A program made the position numbers and the translations under genes. Shown here piece after piece: positions 1 through 5,698 of a DNA stretch of 8,003 bases. This stretch comes from Planctomycetota bacterium (GTDB lineage Bacteria; Planctomycetota; Planctomycetia; Isosphaerales; Isosphaeraceae). The notes under the pieces are model-generated. The model was not told the origin of the DNA. It worked only from the letters and a program-made list of their open reading frames with translations, and made no database searches. The DNA lies in NCBI GenBank assembly GCA_021778575.1, contig JAJYCH010000183.1, forward strand, positions 1 to 8,003. The letters are read 5' to 3'. The first letter of the stretch is position 1; each line of letters opens with the position of its first letter.

Positions 1-184
1 TGTGGCTCTTCGGAGGCGCGTGACCAGAGCGCCAGAGATAAGCCTTGCTGAGTTTCTCCGTCGCCATTTGAAGGTAATGAAGTAGGTGGCATTCGTGGGC
101 ACCAATTTTCGGACCACGCAATTGAACAAAAAGCGCGTAGTCCGACTGCGACTGTCTCCACCAAAGCCTTTGCGCGTCGTTCAT
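1..184 (-). CDS. HEPN-like domain protein, N-terminal part (runs off left edge)
   Basis: The reverse strand is open from an ATG at 184-182 to the window edge (61 codons, no stop), so only the N-terminus is seen. It begins MNDAQRLWWRQSQSDYALFV and continues with a Cys-His-rich helix (H30, C32, H33) leading into HYLQMATEKLSKAYLWRSG at 36-54, then PPKSH at 57-61. The layout (Trp-rich first helix, then a helix with an aromatic/Gln-Met-Ala-x-Glu-Lys-x-x-Lys-Ala core, then Gly and a His) resembles the first half of HEPN domains, which in many toxins and defence proteins are RNases. The usual catalytic R-x4-6-H motif sits late in the domain and would be outside the window; R23 and H30 have that spacing but lie too early to be trusted. 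The start is 6 nt after the stop of the 111-residue gene, which suggests translational coupling. The open frame and protein-like composition make the gene nearly certain; the HEPN assignment is an inference. Confidence 0.72.
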   Translation of the reverse strand, partial: MNDAQRLWWRQSQSDYALFVQLRGPKIGAHECHLLHYLQMATEKLSKAYLWRSGHAPPKSH

Positions 185-190
185 TGTTTG

Positions 191-526
191 TTACCGCCGC
201 CCAAGTTCTTGGCTGCCCTCAAGTGTCCAACCCGTCGGCAAAGGAATATCCCCCGATTGTATAGCCTCCCACTGCGAGGGCGTGACGTCGAGTACATAGA
301 GGGAGTGCGCGTTGTCGCTTCCAACGTCCACCCCAAAATCAATTGGTTCCAAAGGAGTCGTCTCAGAGATCATCCCGTTAACCTCCAAGAAACGGATCTC
401 ACGAGGAGGTGCGTCAGTCGGCAAATAATTAATTTGCATAACTGCATCATCGATATCCATGTGCCGCCTGGCGTACCAGGTCGCCAGGCTGTCGCGGTTG
501 AACGTCGTTCCTATCCCTCCAGGCAT
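191..526 (-). CDS. Unknown 111-residue protein, partner of the HEPN-like gene
   Basis: The function is not recognised. This soluble, acidic protein has no signal peptide or membrane segment. An N-terminal helix-like part carries LATWYARRHMDIDDAV (14-29), followed by strand-like segments PREIRFLEVN (41-50) and EPIDFGVDVG (60-69), the hydrophobic strand SLYVLDVTPSQWEAI (74-88) and the tail PLPTGWTLEG. It lacks the GSxxRG-type nucleotidyltransferase motif of MNT antitoxins, the usual HEPN partners, so if it is an antitoxin it is of another kind. ATG at 526-524 is the first start in its frame after an upstream stop; it has no clear Shine-Dalgarno. A start at Met23 (460-458), preceded by AGG, is possible but would remove the protein-like LATWYARRH segment. 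Six nucleotides separate its TAA from the ATG of the next gene. I have an unverified impression that similar proteins occur beside HEPN-like genes in other bacteria. Confidence 0.75.
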   Translation of the reverse strand: MPGGIGTTFNRDSLATWYARRHMDIDDAVMQINYLPTDAPPREIRFLEVNGMISETTPLEPIDFGVDVGSDNAHSLYVLDVTPSQWEAIQSGDIPLPTGWTLEGSQELGRR

Positions 527-570
527 GGAAGAACACTCAAGAGGCCGCCGTGTCTGGGTACTGTCGTGCC

Positions 571-598
571 ATTCTACGATCGTGCGAGCTCAGAGCAA
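571..598 (-). promoter_or_regulatory. Candidate sigma70-type promoter for the 111-residue/HEPN-like unit
   Basis: On the reverse strand TTGCTC (598-593) and TAGAAT (576-571, five of six matches to TATAAT) are separated by 16 nt. Transcription would begin near 564, about 38 nt before the ATG at 526. The rest of the 174-bp gap (527-700) holds only an 8-G run at 603-610 and no terminator that I can support. Matches this short occur by chance, so this is tentative. Confidence 0.33.
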
Positions 599-700
599 GT
601 CCGGGGGGGGCTCCGAATGTGCCCGGGTAGCAACGCACGGTAGTCGACACGATTTACGCACGGAAATTGTGGAAACCGGGGAAAAAGTGGCCGCAGGGTT

Positions 701-979
701 TTAATGACCAGCCCGCGTCAACCCGGCCTTTTCGCGCCATTCCGGGTCATACTCCAGCGAGAACAACCGCTGGACGGTTTCGGCCCGGCCGGGTCCGGGT
801 TCGAGGAGGGCTTCGAGCGCCTGGCGAAGCTGGGCCAGTCGTCGGTCAGGGGGGACGTCGTGGGCGTTGGCGGGGGCTCGGTCGAGTCGGTCGAGCGCAG
901 CGGCCAGGTCGAGCATCCGGCTCCTCGTGTCCAGGAAGTCGCGGTTGAGGACCTCGGCGACGTCTCTTGGCGACGACAT
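701..979 (-). CDS. Small helical protein of unknown function (92 residues)
   Basis: The function is not recognised. Starting at the ATG at 979-977, the protein is MSSPRDVAEVLNRDFLDTRS and onward. It has a long helical stretch with regularly spaced Leu/Ala (LNRDFLDTRSRMLDLAAALDRLDRA, 11-35), a short loop, a second helix RRLAQLRQALEALLE (46-60), then a Gly/Pro turn and the tail VQRLFSLEYDPEWREKAGL (69-87). There is no signal peptide or membrane segment. The open frame extends upstream to 1204, but the extension looks like random translation, whereas GGGAG lies about 11 nt before the ATG at 979, so I choose the short form. It lies 174 bp upstream of, and on the same strand as, the 111-residue gene, too far to assume a shared transcript. 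I have an unverified impression that short proteins with this FSLxYDPEW ending recur in planctomycetes. Confidence 0.68.
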   Translation of the reverse strand: MSSPRDVAEVLNRDFLDTRSRMLDLAAALDRLDRAPANAHDVPPDRRLAQLRQALEALLEPGPGRAETVQRLFSLEYDPEWREKAGLTRAGH

Positions 980-1377
980 GATGACGGGCTCTCCCGAGGA
1001 TTGAAGCAGGCTTGTCTCCGTTTGTAGATTATTCCATCGACGAACAGTCCGCCAGGGGGATTCGATGGGCCGCGAACCGGCCGCTTGATGAAAAAAGACA
1101 ACGGGAACTCGATTTCTTGACAGGACGAGAGAGATCGTTTTGCTCTGAATCTGTTCCGGTTGTATCGACTGCCGGGATCGTCCGGCCGATTTTCGGTGCG
1201 ACACTCATGAATGACCTCGTGTCTTTGGTTCGGGGTTTGCCTGAGATAGCGGTCGGAGCGTTTAGAGGCCCTTGGTTCCTATCAGCGGGTTCTGGTATTG
1301 TAGGTGCGTCGGGGTCTTCGCGACCGAGCACCGGGCCGGCCCCGCTCGACGGGCCCCGCACATTGAGGAAACCGACC
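980..1377. other. 398-bp divergent intergenic region
   Basis: This is the space between the 92-residue gene (leftward) and the secreted repeat protein (rightward). No convincing gene is seen; the frames open here are extensions of the flanking genes with non-protein-like composition. The right half holds a candidate promoter (1272-1301) and GC-rich inverted repeats that would fall in the leader: GGTC/GACC at 1313-1316 and 1322-1325, the palindrome GGGCCGGCCC at 1333-1342, and GGCCC/GGGCC at 1338-1342 and 1351-1355. The ribosome binding site GAGGAA (1365-1370) stays outside these stems. Confidence 0.5.
1272..1301 (+). promoter_or_regulatory. Candidate promoter of the secreted repeat protein gene
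   Basis: TTGGTT (1272-1277) lies 18 nt before an extended -10 element TGGTATTGT (1293-1301; TATTGT matches TATAAT at four positions, and TG sits one base upstream). The predicted start near 1308 gives a leader of about 70 nt containing short GC-rich hairpins. It fits the position, but it is a weak consensus match. Confidence 0.33.
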
Positions 1378-2679
1378 ATGTCACCGCACCGCCCGAAGTC
1401 GCGAGCCTGGTTCGCCAGCGCCGCCGTTCTCTGCCTCTTGATTTTGCCCGGACCGGCCCCCGCCGACACTTATTACGAGACCGTCTATCTGCCGACCAGC
1501 GGCATCCTCAGCCTCCCCACGTCGAGCTATCTGTCGACCTCGTATGTCGTGCCGACGTCGTATAGCTCGACGTATATCCCGACGTCGTACAGCTCGGCGT
1601 ATATCCCCACGTCGTACACTTCGACCTACCTCCCGACGTCTTACAGCTCGACGTATATCCCCACCTCGACGGTGCTGTCGACCGGCTCGGTTCTGGTTCC
1701 CACCTCGAGCTTGTACTATCGGCCATCAATCTTCCGCTCCCGGCGCCTGGTCGAGCGAACGAGCTACTCCTACCTGCCCACCTCAACCATCTTGCCGACG
1801 TCGTACCTGATGCCGACGACGTATTCGACACTCTTGCCGACAACTTATGTCCGCTCGTCGATCCTCGCCCCGACCTCGTACCTGATCGACGATAGCGTGG
1901 TCACGACCTCGATGTCCTCGCTCCCGTGTGAGACCGCTCCTTCGGTCGCTCCCACGCGGTCGGTCAACCGGGCTCCGGAAAATAACGGCAATAATGGCTC
2001 AGGTCCGGCGATCATCAGCGAGCCGACCAGCGGCCGGAATTCGAACGAGCCGAAGCCGACCGCGACGCTGAACAACGGTTCGGCGGGCGACGAATCGACC
2101 AGCTCGCGAGTCGAACCGCCCGTCACCGTGCCGCAAACGACCACTCCGCCGCCGCCCCAGCCCAAAGAGTTGCCGAAAGGTGTCGAGGCTACCGCCCCGC
2201 TCAAGGAACCGTCGGTTGTCGGCGAATCGGGCGAGATGCCCCGGCTTCCGGCCAACCCGACCAAGCCCGCTGACGGCGGCCCGGCGATCCCGGGACCAGG
2301 CCAGATCGGCAACCCGGCGGGAGCGCCGGCCGCCGGTCCGAACGACCTGTCGTACCGCCAGGCGAGGAAGCCGACCTATGACACGCGGAACGTCCTCCGA
2401 GGCAAGGTGGTTGCCGCCGGGTCGGATCAGACGGTTGAAGGTGTCACGGTGATCCTCTCGAACCTGACCAAGAAGTTTGTCGATCGCCAGGTCAAGTCGG
2501 ACGCCGACGGCGAGTTCAAGGTCTCGCTGCCCGATGGCGACTGGACCGTGAAGGTTCAGATGCCCAGCGGGTCGATCCTGACCGTGGGTGTCGCGGGTCA
2601 GGATTATCTGACCGCCAGCGGCGGCAAGATCATCGATTCGTCGGGACAAAACGTGAACGTGTATGTGATCAATCGCTGA
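1378..2679 (+). CDS. Secreted Tyr/Ser/Thr/Pro-repeat protein with C-terminal carboxypeptidase-regulatory-like domain
   Basis: This 433-residue exported protein has no recognised specific function. Residues 1-29 form a signal peptide (RPK basic region, hydrophobic AAVLCLLIL, APA before D30). C19 is not in a lipobox. Residues 30-170 are low complexity: 21 tyrosines and 13 copies of PTS or PTT, including four 9-residue tandem units PTSYSSTYI-like at 59-94. Residues 185-330 are a Pro/Asn/Gly/Thr-rich linker. Residues 338-433 look like a carboxypeptidase-regulatory-like beta-sandwich: LRGKVV, then VEGVTVILSN, SDADGEFKVSLPDGDWTVKV and a final strand NVNVYVI. Such domains are common in secreted and surface proteins. 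The frame is open from 1012, but ATG 1378 has GAGGAA 7 nt upstream and begins directly with the signal peptide. It is probably a cell-surface or structural protein in the envelope or matrix; this is inferred from the architecture. Confidence 0.88.
   Translation: MSPHRPKSRAWFASAAVLCLLILPGPAPADTYYETVYLPTSGILSLPTSSYLSTSYVVPTSYSSTYIPTSYSSAYIPTSYTSTYLPTSYSSTYIPTSTVLSTGSVLVPTSSLYYRPSIFRSRRLVERTSYSYLPTSTILPTSYLMPTTYSTLLPTTYVRSSILAPTSYLIDDSVVTTSMSSLPCETAPSVAPTRSVNRAPENNGNNGSGPAIISEPTSGRNSNEPKPTATLNNGSAGDESTSSRVEPPVTVPQTTTPPPPQPKELPKGVEATAPLKEPSVVGESGEMPRLPANPTKPADGGPAIPGPGQIGNPAGAPAAGPNDLSYRQARKPTYDTRNVLRGKVVAAGSDQTVEGVTVILSNLTKKFVDRQVKSDADGEFKVSLPDGDWTVKVQMPSGSILTVGVAGQDYLTASGGKIIDSSGQNVNVYVINR
1552..1659 (+). 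repeat. Four tandem 27-bp units coding for 9-residue PTSYSSTYI-type repeats
   Basis: The units are 1552-1578, 1579-1605, 1606-1632 and 1633-1659. They encode PTSYSSTYI, PTSYSSAYI, PTSYTSTYL and PTSYSSTYI. Units 1 and 2 differ at two bases, as do units 1 and 4; unit 3 is more diverged, partly at silent positions. More degenerate PTS/PTT copies lie on both sides (residues 39-56 and 95-168). The array stays in frame, so gain or loss of a unit would change length without breaking the gene. Confidence 0.9.
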
Positions 2680-2688
2680 TTCTTGATC

Positions 2689-2752
2689 GGTCTCGGAATG
2701 GGAGACGGGCCTCGGCTGTGCCCGCTCGGCGGCCGTCTCCGATTTCGAGGTC
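2689..2752 (+). promoter_or_regulatory. Long hairpin covering the ribosome binding site of the glycosyltransferase gene
   Basis: Positions 2689-2708 pair with 2733-2752: 16 Watson-Crick pairs, three G-U wobbles (2690/2751, 2691/2750, 2696/2745) and one G-G mismatch (2700/2741), around a 24-nt loop. The core GGAGACGG/CCGTCTCC is perfect. The 3' arm contains GAGG (2747-2750), the Shine-Dalgarno of the ATG at 2757. There is no T-tract after the stem, so it is not a standard intrinsic terminator for the upstream gene. The pairing is seen directly; a regulatory role is inferred. Confidence 0.6.
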
Positions 2753-2756
2753 TTGA

Positions 2757-3914
2757 ATGGCATCGTCGCTGCCCCGGATTTGTTACGTCCTCAGCCACTT
2801 CTTCCCCAATGCCAGCGGCGCCGAGCAACAGGCACTCGCGCAGGGGGCCGAACTGGTCCGGCGAGGGCATTCGGTCCGGGTGGTGACTCATTTCATCAAG
2901 GGTTTACCCGTTGATGATCAGCTTGAAGGCGTTCGGATTCATCGCTGGATCAAGACTTCCAGTCGAGGCCCGTTGTTCGGGATTTCGTTCGTTCTGGGAG
3001 TGATCCGGGCGCTCACCAAACTCCGGCCCGATTACGACCTGGTCCACACCCATCAAGGGCTCTGGGAAGCGATCTCGACCGGAGTGGCCCGACCGCTCCT
3101 TCGAGGCGCTCCGACCCTGATCCAGCCGGCCAGCTCGGGCTATTACGGCGAGGCCGAGGAACTGGCCCGGACTCGCGGCTTTCCGCTCTTGCGGCGGGCG
3201 ATCCTCCGAAATACCCGGTTCGTGGCGATCTCGGCCGACATCGAACGGCAATGGCTGGCGCTGGGCGTTCCGCCGTCGAAGATGGTTCGGCTCGCCTCGG
3301 GCGTCGATGCCCGGCAGTTTCATCCGGGACCGGCCGGTGATCGGGTCGAGTCGACGCTCTTGCCTCGTCCTCGGGTTGTCTTCACGGGGCGGCTCCATCC
3401 CCAGAAGAACTTGCCAACCTTGCTCGAAGCCTGGCCGGCGGTGGTCGCCGCGACGGGGGCGGCGCTGATCCTGGTTGGCGACGGTGAAGACCGCGCCGCC
3501 TTGCGCGATCAGGCGAGCCGGCTGGGCGTGATCGACCACGTCCAGTTCGTCGGGCGGGTCGAGGACACCTCGGAGTTTCTCAGAGGTGCCGACCTGTTCG
3601 TCTTGCCCAGCGTGGCCGAGGGGATGAGCAACTCGCTCCTTGAAGCGATGGCGACCGCCCTACCTTGCCTGGCCTCGGCGATCGGCGGCAATACCGATCT
3701 GCTCGGCACCGGCGACGCCGGAATCTTGCTCCCCGCCGATCGTCCCGAAGCGTGGTCGGAGGCGATCATCCGGGTACTGACCGACGGCGACCTGGCTCGG
3801 AGTCTGGGGCAGGCCGCTCGACGCCGGGTCGACGCCGATTTCTCGATCGAGGCGGTGGTCGATCGCTACCAGGTGCTTTATCGCGCGATGCTCGGTCTGG
3901 AGCCGGCATCGTGA
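2757..3914 (+). CDS. Glycosyltransferase, family 4 (GT-B fold, retaining)
   Basis: This 385-residue protein probably transfers a sugar from a nucleotide-sugar donor to a lipid, polysaccharide or other acceptor at the cytoplasmic side of the membrane; the exact donor and acceptor cannot be read. The length is typical of GT4. The N-terminal Rossmann half starts ICYVLSHFFPNASGAEQQ (8-25), with the Gly/Ala-rich acceptor loop, then RRGHSVRVVTHF (35-46) and DLVHTHQGLWE (94-104). The donor-binding half has VVFTGRLHPQKN (207-218, with R212 and K217 expected at the phosphates), ILVGDGEDRAAL (238-249) and the hallmark E-x7-E in AEGMSNSLLEAM (E288 and E296). No membrane segment or signal peptide is present. 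GAGG lies 6 nt before the ATG, inside a long hairpin. It follows the secreted repeat protein by 77 nt on the same strand, so co-transcription is possible. The family call is firm; the substrate is unknown. Confidence 0.93.
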   Translation: MASSLPRICYVLSHFFPNASGAEQQALAQGAELVRRGHSVRVVTHFIKGLPVDDQLEGVRIHRWIKTSSRGPLFGISFVLGVIRALTKLRPDYDLVHTHQGLWEAISTGVARPLLRGAPTLIQPASSGYYGEAEELARTRGFPLLRRAILRNTRFVAISADIERQWLALGVPPSKMVRLASGVDARQFHPGPAGDRVESTLLPRPRVVFTGRLHPQKNLPTLLEAWPAVVAATGAALILVGDGEDRAALRDQASRLGVIDHVQFVGRVEDTSEFLRGADLFVLPSVAEGMSNSLLEAMATALPCLASAIGGNTDLLGTGDAGILLPADRPEAWSEAIIRVLTDGDLARSLGQAARRRVDADFSIEAVVDRYQVLYRAMLGLEPAS

Positions 3915-4018
3915 CGAAAGTTGTCGGTCGAAACCGTGGCTTTATCCTCTTTATTCGTCATCACCCCCAGCTTTGGTTCGGACTGCGCGGAAGAAGCCAC
4001 ATGTCGGTGTTGGAGCGG

Positions 4019-4046
4019 TTGTTTTCGTCCGGGCACACACTATGCT
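4019..4046 (+). promoter_or_regulatory. Candidate promoter of the lipase-like gene
   Basis: TTGTTT (4019-4024) and TATGCT (4041-4046) are 16 nt apart, giving a leader of roughly 25 nt before the ATG at 4076. A second AT-rich element, TATAGA (4050-4055), lies just downstream but has no matching -35. The rest of the 161-bp gap 3915-4075 shows only a weak 7-bp repeat TGACGAA/TTCGTCA (3912-3918 and 3954-3960). Confidence 0.35.
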
Positions 4047-4075
4047 TGGTATAGACGGTTCTAAGGAACAACACC

Positions 4076-4909
4076 ATGTGGCCCGCCATCATTTCTCCAC
4101 CAATCCCTCGACCTGACTGTCCCCGGCTCAAGGCCCCGATTGTCCTGGCCCACGGTCTGTTCGGCTTTCGCCGGATCGGCCTGGGCCCGTTGACACTGGC
4201 CTGGTACTTCCGAGGCATCCCCGGCATCCTCCAGGCCGCGGGTAACCGCGTGCTGGTCACACGTGTTCACCCGACGGCGGGAGTCGTCCGCCGCGCGAAG
4301 CGGCTCGGCGAACAGATTCTTGAAGCGTTTCCGGATGAACCTGTTCACCTGATCGGCCATAGCATGGGAGGGCTCGACGCCCGCCAGTTGATTGCCGACC
4401 CGGCCTGGGAAGGGCGAATCCTGAGCCTGACGACGATCGCCACGCCGCATCTTGGCTCGGGGATCGCCGACTTCGCCAAGCTTCGGGTCGGTCGGATCTA
4501 CACGCTCCTGGAGAAGCTCGGCATCGAGCATCGGGGCTTCCTCGACGTCACGCCGGGAGCCGCCGCCGAGTTCAACCGCCGGACCCCCCTGCCCGACTGG
4601 CTCCCGGTCTTCAGTGTCGCCGGAGCGCCGCCGCACGAGGAAGTTTGCTGGCCGCTCCGCCGGCTCCACGCGGCGCTCGAAGAACTCGAAGGCCCGAACG
4701 ACGGCCTGGTCTCGGTGAAGTCAGCGACCGCTTTCGGTCAGCCCCTGCCCGACTGGCCGGTCGATCACCTCCGCCAGATGAACTGGCTCTCGCCCGAGGT
4801 CCCGACCACCCCCTGCCCCCGGGTCGCAAGGCTCTACGCCGAGGTCGTCGAAAACCTCTGGCACGTTGACGAGGACTGGCAGCATCGCGGCGAACGGGAG
4901 TCGGCTTGA
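4076..4909 (+). CDS. Alpha/beta hydrolase, triacylglycerol lipase/esterase-like
   Basis: This 277-residue protein probably hydrolyses carboxylic esters. It resembles class I bacterial lipases: PIVLAHGLFGF (21-31) has the HG oxyanion-hole motif, VHLIGHSMGGLDAR (90-103) holds the nucleophile S96, TTIATPHLGSGIADF (119-133) follows as in lipases, PNDGLV (207-212) supplies D209, and VDHLRQMNW (229-237) supplies H231. All three triad residues are present in the right order. In class I lipases, as I recall, the residue two after the catalytic His is a calcium-binding Asp; here it is R233, so that calcium site may be absent. No signal peptide is seen, so the enzyme is probably cytoplasmic, unlike secreted lipases, and no foldase gene is nearby. 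AAGGAA is 7 nt before the ATG. The substrate is unknown and could be a phospholipid or other ester. Confidence 0.88.
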   Translation: MWPAIISPPIPRPDCPRLKAPIVLAHGLFGFRRIGLGPLTLAWYFRGIPGILQAAGNRVLVTRVHPTAGVVRRAKRLGEQILEAFPDEPVHLIGHSMGGLDARQLIADPAWEGRILSLTTIATPHLGSGIADFAKLRVGRIYTLLEKLGIEHRGFLDVTPGAAAEFNRRTPLPDWLPVFSVAGAPPHEEVCWPLRRLHAALEELEGPNDGLVSVKSATAFGQPLPDWPVDHLRQMNWLSPEVPTTPCPRVARLYAEVVENLWHVDEDWQHRGERESA

Positions 4910-4923
4910 GGGAGCTTTTTCGA

Positions 4924-4929
4924 TATGAT
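4924..4929 (+). promoter_or_regulatory. Possible -10 element upstream of the HNH cassette
   Basis: TATGAT matches five of six bases of TATAAT and lies 51 nt before the ATG at 4980. No acceptable -35 is seen at 16-18 nt upstream, so it is either a weak promoter or chance. The alternative is read-through from the lipase gene, which ends 70 nt before the cassette. Confidence 0.25.
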
Positions 4930-4979
4930 GAAGGGATCGAGCCAGGAATGAAATCCGGGAAGGAAAATGGAGTCAGGCG

Positions 4980-5285
4980 ATGAGCACCCAGTCCCCTCCA
5001 AAAAGCCATGTCTCGGAGATTCTGACGAGGATCGTCCGGCCGGACGAAGGGAATTTGACGCCCGAGGCGGCTCGGTGTCTGCTTCGACTGAAACTGGATG
5101 AGACGGATCGCCAGCGAGCCCACGAACTTGCGGTCAAGAACCAGGAATCAACCCTCTCGACGGACGAAGAGGAAGAGCTGGACGCCTACCGGAGAATCGG
5201 GCGGCTGATGGATCTGCTCCAGGCAAAGTCGCGACGCTCGCTGAAAAATGCCGGGCTCGATACTCTGATTCACACCGATGGTTGA
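4980..5285 (+). CDS. Small helical protein of unknown function, partner of the HNH endonuclease
   Basis: This 101-residue soluble protein has no recognised domain. After a polar N-terminus (MSTQSPPKSHVSEILTRIVR) come LTPEAARCLLRLKLDETDRQRAHELAVKNQ (26-55), an acidic patch TDEEEELDAY (61-70), and a basic amphipathic helix RRIGRLMDLLQAKSRRSLKNAG (71-92). It is probably all-helical. GGAG (4969-4972) lies 7 nt before the ATG. Its TGA (5283-5285) overlaps the ATG of the HNH gene by 8 bp, so the two are probably translationally coupled and made in fixed proportion. I recall, unverified, similar LTPEAA...KARRSLK proteins placed in front of HNH genes in planctomycetes and cyanobacteria. The arrangement would suit an inhibitor or targeting partner of the nuclease, but no function is demonstrated by the sequence. 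Confidence 0.82.
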   Translation: MSTQSPPKSHVSEILTRIVRPDEGNLTPEAARCLLRLKLDETDRQRAHELAVKNQESTLSTDEEEELDAYRRIGRLMDLLQAKSRRSLKNAGLDTLIHTDG

Positions 5286-5676
5286 GTTGCTCAAGGCTCA
5301 GATTCGCGACCGGGCACGGGCTCGTTGCGAATATTGCCAGATGCCTGAAGCCGGTGAGTTCCTCGATTTTGAGTGCGATCATATCATCGCGCAGAAACAT
5401 GGCGGGACGACCAGTTTTGAGAATCTGGCATACGCTTGTTTTCACTGTAATAGTTACAAAGGTCCGAATCTCGCCGGATTCGACGCGACCACCCACCGCG
5501 TTGTTCGCCTGTTTCATCCCCGGCGTGATCGCTGGAATCAGCATTTTCGTTGGGATGGGCCTCGATTGCTCGGAAAGACACCGATCGGCCGGGTGACGGT
5601 CGACGTTCTCAAAATCAACATTCCGGAATCAATCGAACTTCGCGAGATCTTGATCGACGAAGGGCTTTTTCCATGA
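5278..5676 (+). CDS. HNH endonuclease
   Basis: This 132-residue metal-dependent nuclease has a beta-beta-alpha-metal fold. The zinc-type knuckles are C17-x2-C20 (RCEYCQMP) and C54-x2-C57 (ACFHCNSYKG). Between them lies FECDHIIAQKHGGTTSFENLAYAC, in which D34-H35 form the catalytic DH pair and N49 is the conserved Asn of the HNH core; N58 and K61 follow the second Cys pair. After the HNH core (12-65) comes LFHPRRDRWNQHFRWDG (78-94), GRVTVDVLKIN (104-114) and a short C-terminus, a layout seen in small stand-alone HNH proteins. No DNA-binding, phage terminase or intron context is visible. The ATG at 5278 lies inside the end of the preceding 101-residue gene. The nuclease fold is secure; the biological role (defence, toxin, repair or former mobile element) is open. 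Confidence 0.9.
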   Translation: MVELLKAQIRDRARARCEYCQMPEAGEFLDFECDHIIAQKHGGTTSFENLAYACFHCNSYKGPNLAGFDATTHRVVRLFHPRRDRWNQHFRWDGPRLLGKTPIGRVTVDVLKINIPESIELREILIDEGLFP

Positions 5677-5698
5677 ATTCTGCGCTGTTTGGAGTCGA

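Noticed and set aside
2..85. Plus-strand tail ending in EFLRRHLKVMK as a possible gene 3' end
   Set aside because: It is only 27 codons and runs fully antisense to the better supported HEPN-like gene.
86..643. Plus-strand open frame of 185 codons
   Set aside because: It lies opposite the HEPN-like gene start and the 111-residue gene. Its translation is Arg/Pro-rich with no protein-like pattern, while the minus strand gives coherent proteins.
704..1027. Plus-strand open frame over the 92-residue gene
   Set aside because: It is Gly/Arg/Val-rich shadow translation, whereas the minus strand has helix-like composition and a Shine-Dalgarno.
1117..1122. Perfect TTGACA as a promoter -35
   Set aside because: No acceptable -10 occurs 15-19 nt downstream, and it is about 255 nt from the nearest plus-strand start.
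980..1204. N-terminal extension of the 92-residue gene to ATG 1204
   Set aside because: The extension has random-looking composition; the ATG at 979 has GGGAG in front and starts the coherent part.
1432..1434. Cys19 of the secreted protein as a lipoprotein attachment site
   Set aside because: The preceding residues are A-V-L, not a lipobox, and a hydrophobic stretch continues after it to a good APA cleavage site.
1999..2763. Minus-strand open frame of 254 codons
   Set aside because: It is antisense to the secreted protein and Arg-rich, a usual shadow in GC-rich DNA.
4904..4920. Intrinsic terminator after the lipase gene (GCT/AGC followed by T5)
   Set aside because: The stem is only three to four pairs, too weak to support.
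5134..5544. Minus-strand open frame of 136 codons opposite the HNH cassette
   Set aside because: It is antisense to two well supported genes and has no coherent motif.
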